From positions 28,604,770 through 28,668,769 of the forward strand of contig OZ020484.1 of assembly GCA_963971405.1 (NCBI GenBank): a stretch of DNA of 64,000 nucleotides, in the 5' to 3' direction. Below, one piece after another: positions 10,691 to 21,969 of this stretch. The notes beneath the pieces were generated by a model. That model did not search any database, had not been told where the DNA came from, and was given only the letters and a program-made list of their open reading frames with translations. Made by a program: the position numbers and the translations under genes. Source of the stretch: Psococerastis gibbosa. Its lineage: Eukaryota; Arthropoda; Insecta; Psocodea; Psocidae. Within the stretch, counting starts at the first letter, position 1. Every line of letters begins with the position of its first letter.

Positions 10691-11626
10691 GACGGACACT
10701 AATGTCATTAATTTAAATGCTGCGAAAGTCCTTGAGAACGGTTTTCCCATTATTCTACACTATCATGAAAATGGGGGGGGGGGGCGAATTAAACACCGCC
10801 ACCCTCGAAAAACTATCGTTACGCCACTGGAAGTAAGATAAATAATTCACACAGATTTTTCAGCCCCACTACAAGCTAAGCATAGAAGTTGTTAGATAGA
10901 ATTAGCAAAACAAATGACATATTTTTTAGTTACCATATTAAAAAATTTAATATAAATTCTGTATTATATATATATATTATATTAATATGCATATATATTA
11001 GCCGATTAGTTGCTTGCGTGATATGTCGTGAATTTTGAACATCAGTGGCGTGATATTTCATATTACACGTCCGGCAACACTGATGGAGTCTTCCAGTGGT
11101 AAACTGAAGCTATAATTTGATTTTTATATTAAATTGTACTATTAATGAATGGTTAATGGCAATTAATTAACAAGTAAGTATTAAAATCGCATTTCTTACT
11201 AATATAAACTCAACTTATTAAGGTATAACCTTTAATATAGCATTTCTGTAAGGCTACGAGCTTTAAAAAAATGACGCGCGTTAAACAATTTGAAGATAAA
11301 CAAACATTATTGATGAGAGATGACTGAAGTGGGATGCTGAGTGTCTTCTAACAATTATCGTGCTTTGGGCGGAGTTGGGAGGTGTTATAATTTTTTGATA
11401 ACTAAGGACTAAGCCCTACTCCTGAAATGTTCCTAGATAGAGTGAACTAGTGTCATTCTTCTGTAATTTGATTCCACAGCACGGTAGGTACTTAGGCCTA
11501 AAGCAATTATAATAGTATTTTCCCTGTCTTGTGCTTGATACATCACAAGTCAAACTGACAAGGTCTTCCAGTCTTGCGTTAAACTTGATTTATATTTTTT
11601 AAGCTAAACTCCAAATGGTAACAGAA

Positions 11627-11893
11627 TTCACCCGGACGGTCGACGCTCAGAAATTTGCCATTTGAGCAAATAAGTTAGGTTTGGTCAAGGATGTGATGGA
11701 TTATGAATTGTTAGTGGAAAACCATAGAGTCTACTTCAGAAGATAACTATGAGCTGGCGTTTCGAGGGGGAAACCTTGCATTTTCGTGTGGTCGGCTTCA
11801 CGTCAGTCTCAGAATCTTTAAAACTACCCACTCCAGTGACAAATTTCTCAACGTCTAACGCAGACTTCGAATGTCTGTGTGCACCGGGCCCTA
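11627..11893. mobile_element. Diverged GGCCCGGT-type MITE copy
   Basis: Starts near CACCCGGACGGTCGACGCTC and ends GTCTGTGTGCACCGGGCCC followed by TAA. Contains GAGCTGGCG and TTCACGTCAG blocks like those of the copy at 33270-33563. More diverged than that copy; the left boundary is approximate. Confidence 0.5.
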
Positions 11894-12368
11894 ATTTTGA
11901 GGAAATGTTTACTATTCGTTTTTAACTTCATATAAAGACTCATTTGCTGTATCTTCTGTCGCTTCTCTTGATAATTGGTGCCGTAGGCTATAAGAGAAAC
12001 AACTCGCAGATGTTCGAGGAAACTACCGTTATATGCCGCAGCAGCTAGCCATCTACAGGCTATCTACAATATTTCTCGTGGAAACATCTTGTACACTAAT
12101 TTCTGCAAATTCATAAAAATAAAAAAAAATAACGCATCGTGAGTTTGATAATGTGACCATATTATTCAGTACTATTTTTGAGATTTCCAGAATGATCCTC
12201 ATTGGTTCTGACTAGGCTAATTGAGCCAATATACCCTAGAAAAAGAATAATGTGGAAGTGATAGGTTTCACATTCACTTGTATTGCATATTAAATATCAG
12301 GTGAATGGTGCAGACAGGCTATGTTAAACAATAATGAACTGCATCTATACTGAAATAAACTAGAATTT

Positions 12369-12418
12369 AACTTAAAATATTGAAATTAGTGTATACACTA
12401 ATTTCTATATTTTAAGTT
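12369..12418. repeat. 50-bp near-perfect palindrome
   Basis: AACTTAAAATAT and GAAATTAGTGTA mirror TACACTAATTTC and ATATTTTAAGTT, giving a hairpin with almost no loop. It may be a very short foldback element or a remnant of one; no family is recognised. Confidence 0.7.
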
Positions 12419-12509
12419 TTGGAACGGCCTTACCATGTTCAATCCATAAAAGCAGAGCATGTTTCAAACTGCGGCAAACTTGGTAGTGTGCACATCGTTG
12501 GCATGGGAA

Positions 12510-12800
12510 CATGGTGGGACATGATAACGCGCTGAGACTATACCAGTCAGTCTACGTGGGGGTCGAGTCCTGGTCACCTTCGATTTAATCGTGTGACTAC
12601 CATGTTCCCTAAGTCGTTCGGAATCCACTATAACCAGGAGGTCCATCCTGTCAGTCAACTCCCCTTTCCCCGAGGTGAATGAGTCTGCCCTTAGGGTACC
12701 TCAAGTCATTGAATATATAACACTATTGTTAATGCTCAAGTTAACAAACAGACTCACTCCCCCCGCCAGGCTGACAGGGTTGCTTAAAGCAGAAATGCTG
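12510..12800 (+). repeat. SINE family B, tRNA-derived, fullest copy
   Basis: The head at about 12518-12575 has ATGATAACGCGCTGAG as an A-box region and GGGGTCGAGTCCTGG, an excellent tRNA B box (GGTCGAGTCC, 12561-12570). The body then reads TTCGGAATCCACTATAACC, CCTGTCAGTCAACTC, CCCCGAGGTGAATGAGTCTG and CAGACTCACTCCCCCCGCCA. Body-only copies lie at about 36290-36370 and 46758-46905. Confidence 0.65.
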
Positions 12801-13020
12801 AAAGCTGGCGTTAGAAACAACCGTTTTGGAAGATTGAAAAATTATTCACTGCGAAATTGAAAGCAATACTGTTGAAAGAGCAACAGTTGGACCAAACCCC
12901 GAAAACCCGCATTTAATAACTACCATTTTAGTACAAGTAATTTTTTTACATAAGCGGACAAGGAAGGTTCATTTCAACAAGCGCATATATTTCAGATCAA
13001 CACCAATTCACTTTGTCGCC

Positions 13021-14412
13021 ATGTGGGGCTCCGGCACGAAAGCAGCAAAGAAAAGAAAACGTGTTGAACAAGTAAAAAAAAATGATTCCGATCTGAAGAA
13101 CGAGCCAAAAAGTGTTGATGAATTGGCGACGCACTCAAGAAAGATTGCAGAAGTTCGCGATTGGATTATTCGAGCTGAAAGACGCCCAAAAATTCTGCTA
13201 TTGACAGGACCTGCGGGCTGTGGTAAAACCGTTACTCTTAAAGTTGTGGCCAATGAAGTGGGATTCGAAATGCTGGAATGGATCAATCCAATGGAAAAAT
13301 TCGAGTTTGATCTCACTGACCCCTTTGATGAGACATACAGCCGTGGATCTTATATTGAACCCAAGCAGGCTGATAAATTTGAGTCGTTTATTTTCCGTAC
13401 TTGCCGTTACAAGGCGTTGTTTACTTCGGAATCGAGACGTCTAATCCTCATTGAAGACTTTCCAAATTACATAATAAGCAATCCTGCCCAGCTTCGTCAG
13501 CTGCTGTGTATTTATAAAAAAGTGAGCCAGTGCCCAATAGTCTTTATTTGCACGGATGACGACAAGTTCAATTTGTCTGTGAATTTGTTTCCAATGGATT
13601 TTAGATGCAGTCTTGGAATTGACAATATCAAATTCAACCCCGTGTCACATACAGCTTTAATGAAAGTTCTCAAATCGTGTTGCCCGTTGGTACCCAACGC
13701 AGCTTTGGAAAATCTTGCACGTAGTTCAAACGGAGATATTCGCGCTGCTCTTACCAGTCTGCAATTTTCGTCAGTTGAAAATACCGGAACTGTTGCTAAA
13801 GACGTCACGACAGAATACTTCAAATCACTTGGACGCATTCTGTATCCCAAAAGACAAGAAGACAGTTCTGGTGAGGCCTCTCAATTTCTGTACGATGTCA
13901 GAGGCATAGCAGATCAATGCACAGGTGGCTATTTAGGAATGCTCCACGAAAATTATTTGGACACTTTCTCAGATCTTAAAGATGTTACTAAAGCTACTGA
14001 AGTATTTGTGGATTGTGATGTACTTTCCAACGGGGGATCTGAGTTAAGCCCTTATGTTTCGTTAGTTATCGCTGCTGGACTGATGTGTGCTAATAAGAAA
14101 CCGAAAAAGGGCTCTTTTAAACCGCTAGTGAAGTCTCGGTTTTCAGCGCTAAACTCTCAGTTACAAGATACCCGAAGTTACTCCCAGTTTTGGCATACGC
14201 GCCGGGTTATGAGTCTGGACATAATTCCTTATATGAAATTGCTGCCTCGTTATGCGGCAGAGATGTCTTCGTTTGATGCGGACCGGTTGTATTCGGCAAC
14301 GACTAGACGACAGGGGGCTCCTAAATCTGTTAGTTTCAAAACCCCTCTTCCAGTAAAGCCTGGTCCCGAAGAAGACGAGTTAGATCTATTAATTGAAGAA
14401 TTTGATGACTGA
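13021..14412 (+). CDS. RAD17: Cell-cycle checkpoint clamp-loader subunit RAD17
   Basis: RAD17 is the AAA+ large subunit of the clamp loader (with RFC2-5) that places the 9-1-1 clamp on damaged DNA in the nucleus to activate ATR. A single uninterrupted frame encodes 463 residues. Visible are a basic N-terminus (KKRKRVEQVKK) that may serve nuclear import, AVHKKK-like THSRKIAEVRDW, Walker A GPAGCGKT (63-70) followed by VTLKVVANEVGFEMLEWINP, and a RAD17-style Walker B LILIEDFPN (141-149). Further on are FNPVSHTALMKVL, NGDIRAALTSLQFSS (about 237-251), LGRILYPKR, and the C-terminal SRSYSQFW/IPYMKLLPRYA-like region, ending in an acidic tail DELDLLIEEFDD that resembles the acidic vertebrate RAD17 tail. 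It is shorter than human RAD17 (681 residues), with a shorter N-terminus and linker. The start is the first ATG, in the context CGCCATGTGG. The lack of introns stands out beside its neighbours; an old retrocopy that replaced the gene, or natural intron loss, could explain it. Confidence 0.93.
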   Translation: MWGSGTKAAKKRKRVEQVKKNDSDLKNEPKSVDELATHSRKIAEVRDWIIRAERRPKILLLTGPAGCGKTVTLKVVANEVGFEMLEWINPMEKFEFDLTDPFDETYSRGSYIEPKQADKFESFIFRTCRYKALFTSESRRLILIEDFPNYIISNPAQLRQLLCIYKKVSQCPIVFICTDDDKFNLSVNLFPMDFRCSLGIDNIKFNPVSHTALMKVLKSCCPLVPNAALENLARSSNGDIRAALTSLQFSSVENTGTVAKDVTTEYFKSLGRILYPKRQEDSSGEASQFLYDVRGIADQCTGGYLGMLHENYLDTFSDLKDVTKATEVFVDCDVLSNGGSELSPYVSLVIAAGLMCANKKPKKGSFKPLVKSRFSALNSQLQDTRSYSQFWHTRRVMSLDIIPYMKLLPRYAAEMSSFDADRLYSATTRRQGAPKSVSFKTPLPVKPGPEEDELDLLIEEFDD

Positions 14413-14774
14413 ACTTTTAATTCTTGGCAATGGACGCCTTATTTTTTTTGCTTTTAAAAAGATACTAGTACGCTAAGCTGGGCAAATGTTTCTTTTATAT
14501 ACTTTCTGATGTTAAATAGAATCTTCACATCATTGTTTGTAGGACTTTTTATGGTAATGTTTCCGAAAGAATTATTGGCTTTGGGAATTGGCACAAGTCC
14601 TCGATGCCAGCCTACACCGGCTAAAAGCGATAATGGACAAGCTGAGACAAGCTTACCATTGACACAATATAGCAGACGTAAACGTGACTTAGCCCAGTTC
14701 GGACACTAGTCTACATTCTGATGTTACTTTGCTTGGGAACATTTTTGTAGGTTTTGGCAGGTACAACCCGGAAC
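14413..14774. other. RAD17 downstream region with repeat fragment
   Basis: Probable RAD17 3' UTR. A fragment at about 14600-14715 (AAGCGATAATGGACAAGCTG and AGACAAGCTTACC.TTGAC) also occurs at about 62690, just before the SINE there. Confidence 0.5.
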
Positions 14775-15740
14775 CCTCCAAAATTGTGTTTGCCCCAAGT
14801 AATAAAAAGAAGTATCCCGAATTATGATTTTTGTGAACCTACATGCCAAAATCCTTCGAGTAGTTTGCCCACAAATCAACGAACAGACAGATAGACATTT
14901 CGTACGAACCTCTTTTTGGTTCCTGGGACCTCAAAACGTGTTAATCCACCGAAATCGAAAATGTCTACCATCGCAAAGCTATCCTAAAAGAAAATGAGTA
15001 ATTTACGGTAAATAATTTACCCATGATTAAATTTCGGATATCTCGGGGGGGGGGGGGGGGGAGGTTGTCCACCTGACGTCACTGGAGGAGAGGTAAATTC
15101 AAGATAGGTCAGACCAACACATTAAATACCCCACAGCAATAATGACAGGGCATTTGAGCGCGAATTCTCTAACATTTTTTCCAAAAAATAATTTTTTGTG
15201 CAAAACCAAATATTTTTTTGGTCAAATGCATTTGACCGTGAATTGTCTTCAAGTTTTTTGGGAAAGCAACCTGTCCGGTTTCGTTACTCAATTTAACACC
15301 TAAAACATGCCTGAAGGTAGAAATCATCGATCGAAAGATTTCGCAGAAAAAATATTTTTTAGTCATTTTTCACTAAAATTTAGTTAAATTTATTTTTATT
15401 TTTTACCCCAGAAGCAAACTATCAAGGGGCAAGCGACTCCCCGCATTTTATTAACATTAATAACGACTACAATATATGTGAATTTAAAAGAAATCTTTGG
15501 AGCCGTTTTTGAGAAATAATTTTTTAGACTTTTTTGGAATTTTTTGATAATAAAACCCCCCAAATTGAGTTAGCCCAAAATAAAAATAAATGGTCCCGAG
15601 GTATGATTTTTGTGAACCTACATTCTAAATTTCATCAAAATCGACCGAGTAGTTTGCCCGGAAATCGATGAACAGACAGACAGAGCTAGAGACAGATATT
15701 TCGTAAAAAACACTTTTTTGGGTTTCTGGCAGTTAATGAT
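14775..15740 (+). repeat. GAACCGG-family repeat, long copy or two abutting copies
   Basis: Contains the family blocks in forward order: TGTCCACCTGACGTCACTGG after a 16-bp G run (about 15046-15061), TCAGACCAACACATTAA, GGCATTTGAGCGCGAATTCT, CCTGAAGGTAGAAATCATCG, ACTATCAAGGGGCAAGCGAC, TTGAGTTAGCCCAAAATAAA, GTGAACCTACAT, GAGTAGTTTGCCCGGAAATC and CAGACAGACAGAG. 14775-14960 repeats the terminal blocks, so at least two copies or a partial duplication are present. No coding capacity seen. Confidence 0.75.
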
Positions 15741-17049
15741 GAAGTCTTGGTTAGATTCGTACTTTTTATTAAATTCAAATACCTTTATATTATCAGCGAT
15801 TCAAGCTCCCTTATCGTTATTTATGTAACAAGAAAAGCAAATAATAAAACACGAAGAATTCCATATGTAGTTCATAATCTATCAGCAGAACTGGCTGACG
15901 CGCATACCAACCCGTAAAAAAAATAGTAACAAATAAATAATTAATTTAGTGTTTTAAGAGCACTCATTGTTAAAATTATAATTTATTATTATTATTTATT
16001 ATAATTAAATTAAATTAAAAATTCACAACCGGTTTCGGCTCACGCCATCGTCAAGTGCGATTGAAAACAGCTAAAACAAAAGGTATGCAAGCTAAAACAA
16101 AATAAAACTCATTGTCAGGATAACACACAGCATCGCATAAAGTAAACAATTTAAATTGAACAATTAAACATTAACCAATGGAAGCGCCAACAAGGGGGAA
16201 CTACTTAAAAAGGTTATGTCATTAAGTAACGATTTGTTTTTAACCATAGCTTCCCTAATCTCAATGGTTTCTAAATTATCAAGAAGTTTCCACTTGTTGG
16301 CTACATGTAAGATCTTAAAATTTAGAGCATAAGGTAACTCGCTTTATCAGCACAGATACCTACTTAGGAGCAAAAAAAAACCGCATTTTTCGTTGTTTTT
16401 TTTGCACGAAGTCAAATTTCTCATGAAATATACGCAAGTATAAGACATGTTATGGGGTATTTTTAATGTATGTATAGTATGTGGCCAACACCGCAGTTTT
16501 GAAACTCCTTTGACCTGACTTCATCAATGACCGTTATGTTTTACAAATTAAGTTCAATAGCTGTGGCCGATCGGTGTTCATGACTGCTAACTTACATCAA
16601 AGCGAAGTGGAATATTTTTTTCTAGTTTATGAACTCGTTTATGGCTCTACGAAAATACTAAAATCTACTAATATTTCAAAAGAAATTTGACTGTGAAAAA
16701 ACTGTCTTTATTTAAAGGTATTAAGCAGGCTCGAAGGTTGTGAAAGTAAACAAACTATTTATAATACACCCTGCATCCAACTGAAAATGAAATGAAAATT
16801 CCCTTGCATGACGCCTTGCAGTACCGTCAGTGGTCTGTTTTTAATGCAATAAGAAACGGATTTAAGCCGAAAGGAAATCGCCAATCACGAATTAAAATAG
16901 AGATGAATTCAGATTGTTTATACCGTTGAGTCGTAAACGCCTATTATTAGCAGCTTCTGTTTTCTCGTTTCCGCTGTGACTGTTTACCATTCTTCAATTT
17001 CATCCGATTGATCCATTTGTAATGGTTGCTAAGCTTCCTGTTATTTTAG
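15741..17049. other. AT-rich stretch without a recognised gene
   Basis: No supported gene. CAACCGGTTTCGGCTCACG at about 16026 resembles a motif common near ends of several retroelement classes, but nothing around it can be identified. The segment just before 17050 would be intron or 5' flank of the candidate exon there. Confidence 0.4.
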
Positions 17050-17147
17050 GATGACGGCTGAAGATGGATTAAATAAGGAGATGGATATTGAAGCACAAGC
17101 CAGACGAGACTCGCGTCGTGATGGTGGCGGCACTTCCTTTGTCAGTG
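17050..17147 (+). CDS. Candidate first coding exon (33 codons, phase 1)
   Basis: The acceptor CCTGTTATTTTAG precedes G-ATG at 17051, and the frame reads MTAEDGLNKEMDIEAQARR then DSRRDGGGTSFVS. It ends TCAGTG|GTAAGT, a strong donor, after one base of the next codon. Charged, low-complexity N-terminal character. The phase-1 end would fit the phase-1 acceptor of the stomatin exon at 31868, so this may be an alternative 5' coding exon of that gene; equally it could belong to an unseen gene. The function is not recognisable from this exon alone. Confidence 0.45.
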
Positions 17148-17365
17148 GTAAGTTCAAGACACTGATCATGTGACCTACGGTATGGTAGAGCTCAAGTGAA
17201 ATTTGGCCTCTGGGCTTTAAACCCCTATAAAAAAAAGAAATATGGTTCAACTGTCAAACTGAAATTCAGTGAGGGACAGAACCAATAAGTACCTACAGTA
17301 TGTTTCTGTAACGAGGGTGACCGTATGAATTATGGTTTGTACCTGTACCTACCTTTTTTTTAATG

Positions 17366-17480
17366 TTAATCGAATTCAAACAATTTTATTGAATGTATTC
17401 GATTAACCTCGTCAGTCACCTCACTAAGTAACTTAATCCGAACGCATTGTGTGTAGAGACTCGCACAAGCACCATGCCGT
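17366..17480 (-). repeat. SINE family A, partial diverged copy
   Basis: Matches the family body (CAAACAATTTTATTGAATGTA, ACCTCACTAAGTAACTTAAT, GTGTAGAGACTCGCACAAGC) but lacks the segment containing the GAGTTACGACACGTC block. It is oriented like the other copies. Confidence 0.6.
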
Positions 17481-18119
17481 AGTAGGATTTTAAAAATTCC
17501 CCATAAAGTGAAATAATTTATTATATTATAGAACAGTAGTAAAATAAAAAGTAGAATTAGTAGAACGTCAATACTAAAGCGTTGTAGACGTAAGTCGTTG
17601 GGATATAGATCAACGTGTACGCGAAACTTATATTGTGGCACTCCTAACCAGCCTATTTTACTTTGCCATGGTTTCATTAACGTACATATGTAGATGTAGA
17701 AGACTAGAGTTGTCAGTTGTTGCAAAAGCTTGCCGTTGCATCTGAAAGCAATTACTTAGGAGAGCCATCTGTACTCTGCATAAGCTCTTTAATGTCGACA
17801 ATCTGTTTGAATTATATCAGCATCGTTGGGAGAGGTCAGCTATCTGCCGTGGCGCTTCAACTCAGTCCGGTCACAAAAAAATATATTAATGTACTGTCCT
17901 TAATGCTGGACAATTGACATCGTTTGCTCTAATGAAGTTACGCTGTGAACATGGTTGTATAATCACCATTTTGCAGAAAAATTGGTGCTCGAGTCAGTTA
18001 ATTTACTGAAAGAAAATTTGTTTCTCAGAATTAGGAGCCTGTCTCAGCAGAGCTAACCTAGCTTTCTTGCTGCTTTCATATTTATACGTTAGTGGAAAGC
18101 TTTGTGATGGCCACAATTT

Positions 18120-18600
18120 TTCATTTCGAGATTTCAACGTTTCGAGATTCCAGTAGTCATACCCCAAAAAAGAGTTTTTTTACGAAATATCTACCTGTAG
18201 CTCTGACGGTGCATTGATTTGTGAACAAACGACTCGATCGATTTTGATGAAACTTGGCATTTGTAGGCGATGTTCACATATCTTAAATGATATCATGTGT
18301 ATATATTTTCTATTTTCGGCTAACTCATTATTGGGGGTTTTATCCCCAAGAACGGTTAAAAAATATTTTCTCGAAAACTGCTTTTTAAATTGGCTTATAT
18401 TGTAGTCGTTATTAGTGAAACAATCCCCACTAGGTCGCTTCTCCCTTTATAATGTGGTTCTGGAGGCCAAAAAATGTAACGTCCTCAATTATTATGAAAA
18501 ATAACTAAGGAATAATTTTTCTGAGAATAGGATAGGCCTGAATAGGAAATGATGTACGAGTTCACTCATATCGGTTCTTTATAGGACAATTCATATTGTT
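18120..18600 (-). repeat. GAACCGG-family repeat, reverse copy
   Basis: Reverse-oriented family blocks: CATTTCGAGATTTCAACG, TTTTTTTACGAAATATCT, GTGAACAAACGACTCGATCG, TTTTGATGAAACTTGGCAT, GCTAACTCATTATTGGGGG and CACTAGGTCGCTTCTCCC. It ends with TCATATCGGTTCTTTATAGG. Diverged. Confidence 0.65.
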
Positions 18601-18949
18601 ATCTATATAAAAAGCCTGCTATGTTTTGTACAATAATTACAACGTGTTATTGGAAAATAGATAGCTGATCACTTTTAATAATAACATGTTGCGTGTGTCC
18701 AGGAAGTCAGTTCAGGGTTGTCCATTCTCCAGAAACCTCTGATTTAGGGCTCTGGGCCAAGGGTATGAATTGAGCCTTCAATGGGAACGTTCCGATGTAC
18801 ATACACGCGTCCAGGATTTATTTCTGGGTAGGACTTTCGCAAAAAGAAAATAATTTCTGAGAGCCATAGCGGGAAATGGGCTACATGTTAATGTACGCGT
18901 AACCTCAAAAAACAGGGCCAGCAAGTTGGTATGAAGTTCCCATTTTGCA

Positions 18950-19533
18950 ACGTCTAAAAAAAATTATTTCTCAAAAACGGCTCCAACGATTTCTTTTAAA
19001 TTCACATATATTGTAGTCGTTAGTAATGTCAACAAAATGCAATGGGTCGCTTGCCCCTTGATAGTTTGCTTCTGGGGTAAAAAAATAAAAGTAACTCAAT
19101 TTTCATGAAAAATGACTAAAAAGTAACTTTTCTGTGGAACCTTTCTATCGATGATTTCTACCTTCAGATATGTTTTAGGTGTTCAATTGAGTAACAAAAT
19201 CAAACAGGTTGTTTTCAAAAAAAAATATTTGTGTTCTGTGCTAAAAAAAAATTTGAATAAATTATGGAAAATTCACTTTCCAATACATGGCGTGCCTTGT
19301 TATTGTTACTACTGTTACAATGCATTGGTCTGTTCGTTCCAGAATATGCAGTTGAGTTTTAATGGGTTTTTAATAAAATTAATATATTATATTGAGGTGG
19401 ACCCCCCCCCCCCCCCCCGGATCCGAAATTTGAACATAGGGAAATTATTTACAATGGAATGACACATTAAGTCTATCTACTACCTACTTTATAAATTGGA
19501 AAGCATGTTCGAGTAAACTCGGACCGGTTCTTA
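18950..19533 (-). repeat. GAACCGG-family repeat, reverse copy with intact terminus
   Basis: Reverse-oriented blocks from TTATTTCTCAAAAACGGCTC, through GGGTCGCTTGCCCCTTGATA and TCGATGATTTCTACCTTCAG, to a pure C tract (about 19407-19424). It ends TATAAATTGGAAAGCATG then TTCGAGTAAACTCGGACCGG and TTCTT. The C tract is the complement of the G tract in forward copies. Confidence 0.75.
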
Positions 19534-21031
19534 TTACTATAATTAGCGCGGTGAATTCGCGAAGATAAATATTTGACTTTTTTGAAGAACATTGCTTTTG
19601 TGTAAGAAAAAATATGCATCGTTCAAGTTGGCCTATACAGTATTTTAACATTTCGGGGTAGAATGGCTGATGAATAATTTCAAGGAGTGAATAAGACCTT
19701 GTTCCGAAGCACTTTTGATGTTCCAAAAATTAGCCTAAATGACAATGGCACATGTGGTAAAGGGTGTTCCATTAGTATCCTGAAACTTAGTTAATATCCC
19801 ATTTTATTGTAACCTTATTTGCTTAAAAATGAAGCTATTCATATCTCTGCTGTTCTCGAAGCTGTGGATGATCTGTAGTGACAGTAAGTGTTTGTTTTCT
19901 TAATCCGACTCAGAGGTTTCATCACATCCAGGTTAATTAGGTAAGGGAGAGAGGTGACAGTAATAGTGATGAACTTTGTCTGCAATGCGTCGGGAAATAT
20001 GAATGTTACAAGAACAATCGCGTCCCTCCTCTTGCTGGTAGACAGCACCACCTTTATTTATTCGCAACAAGGAGCCTTTTGCTGCACGTGTCATGTCAGA
20101 GTGGAAAGTACTCTTATTGTGTGAGGTTTTGTAACCCCCTGGTGTATTGATGTTATTGAAGTGGACTAATGAGGAGATATCGTGGTCACTTCCCACCACT
20201 CTTTATGCCACTCCTTGCCAGCTCAACTTCTCTATACAGCCGGCAGCCCTGTATTTAAGCTTTGGGGGAATGGAACATTTTCGATGCCATTCACTAGGCA
20301 TAGGTTCCTTGCATTATTGCTTTCCTATTTATGCGTAGTATAAGGAAAACTGGGAGGTGGTCGAAATTGTCAATTTCGAGATTGCAACGGATTTACACGT
20401 TTTGAGGTCCCAGGAACCCGAAATATCTGTCTCTCGATTTGTGGGCAAACTACTCAGTGGATTTTGATGAAATTTTGCATGTAGTTTCACAAAATTTTGG
20501 TTCCTTTTTTTATATTTGGGGGGTTTTACCCACCGAAAACTAAAAAAAAAAAAAAACGGAAATGGCTGTTGGTGATAAGGTGTTGCAACTTAAAAACCAA
20601 CTGTTAACCTATTTGACAGTTTGTCAGATTTAATTCGTACATGCCATAAGCCTCATAAAATGCGTCGTAACTTTGTACTTGCTTATGATTTTTATCAGAT
20701 CAAACTAAGGGCCTGTGTCGATAATTATACTTCATTCTTCATTGGGAAGTTGTGTATCCGCCTCACACTGGTATTAAACCAGAGCCCGATAATTGATTTT
20801 GAAACCAAGCTGTTGCCATAATGATACAACCGGTCGATGCTATACGCGTGCTAATAAACGTCCGCGCCACATAGTTTGGCCTGCCGCCAGCTGACAAGGT
20901 ACTGTATTTCACCCTCTGCCGAACCTGCCCTTTTGCCTTTTTAAGATTATCGAAGTTTTAAACGTGACATTGTCGTATTGTGCGTGTACTGTATGGGCTG
21001 ATGTTCAGAGCTGTCCTAAAGTACTTTTCTT
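19534..21031. other. Stretch without a recognised gene
   Basis: No supported gene. A reverse fragment of the GAACCGG family occupies about 20360-20560 (AATTTCGAGATTGCAACGG, GTGGGCAAACTACTC, GATTTTGATGAAATTTTGCA). The rest shows no recognised structure. Confidence 0.45.
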
Positions 21032-21203
21032 TAAGATTAATCGCGTACAAACAATGAAATGAATGTATCGGATTGACCTCTTCAATAGCCTCACTAAGTA
21101 ACCTAATAGGTACTTGTGTCGAGTTACGACACGTCCCCGATCGTAAGGTGTGTAGAGACTAGCACAAGTACAAGCACGCTGCCACCTTGCCACCGAAGTC
21201 GCT
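21032..21203 (-). repeat. SINE family A copy, near full length
   Basis: Contains the whole body: TAATCGCGTACAAACAATG, GATTGACCTCTTCAATAGCC, TACTTGTGTCGAGTTACGAC and GTGTGTAGAGACTAGCACAA. It ends with ACCTTGCCACCGAAGTCGC, the minus-strand head with the A-box region. Confidence 0.7.
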
Positions 21204-21365
21204 TAAAATTTGTAGTGCCCGTCCTCGCGATCATTGATGCATATTTCAGTATGATTTATGTCAGCAAGTATAGCGAGGGTATGAAAAGGAGAGCAGAGCA
21301 AAAAGCAATCACATTTATTACTTTTAGGCCTACATTTAATTTCAATTTATTTACTTACTTTATTT

Positions 21366-21738
21366 CTGGCCCGGATTTAGGAATAGGCAGAGTAGCCAGC
21401 TGCCTAGGAGCCCCCACACGAAAGGGGCCCCCACAAAATTTAAAAAGTAAAAAATAAGGAAATTTCTTATGACAAAAGATAATTTTAAAAATTATTCTGC
21501 CGGGAAATTTAGTTTCGTGGTATTAATTCCACCTGACAGTGACACGTTACTGTTACAAAAATGAAATGTAAAGACAAGTGTTATGCTCTTATTTGTATTG
21601 TTCCCTCTTTTCCTAAGATCCTACTATACTCTACATCTGCAGTGCAACAGTGAGGGAAAGCCAATGGAGCTGCTTCTTTTGGGAGGGCCCCCACAGAGAA
21701 CTGTGCCTAGGGGCCTCCGAAGCCTAAATCCGGCCCTG
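21366..21738. mobile_element. Non-autonomous hAT-type element with 8-bp target duplication
   Basis: The left end CTGGCCCGGATTTAGG and right end CCTAAATCCGGCCCTG form a terminal inverted repeat with two mismatches. Both sides carry CTTTATTT (21358-21365 and 21739-21746), a perfect 8-bp target duplication typical of hAT elements. The 373-bp interior, with GGGGCCCCCAC-like blocks near each end, encodes nothing recognisable. Confidence 0.88.
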
Positions 21739-21969
21739 CTTTATTTTGTGTTTTGCAGCGGGACACCAGCTTTTTTTTAACTCCGTGCCATACAAGTAAA
21801 GTACTCTCACCAAACCAAAAGAAATAGGTGCTAGTGCTACTCATCTAGTTAATAATAGGCTTGTGTTGCTTTTTTCAACATAAATTAGATATATAAAGCA
21901 TTATATGCAGTAGCTAGCCAGTTTTAGACTTCATACAATGACTTCGTGACAAAACTATCACGTTGTAAT

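Larger units (their letters stand above)
10691..12500. other. Intergenic stretch with repeat relics
   Basis: No supported gene. Contains GTTACGCCACTG near 10820 (a hAT-type terminus), an AT-rich segment around 10920-11000, a GGCCCGGT-type MITE relic (11627-11893) and a 50-bp palindrome (12369-12418). Confidence 0.4.

Noticed and set aside
16021-16075. CAACCGGTTTCGGCT motif suggesting a retroelement end
   Set aside because: The motif alone is not diagnostic; no associated coding sequence or repeat boundary could be found.
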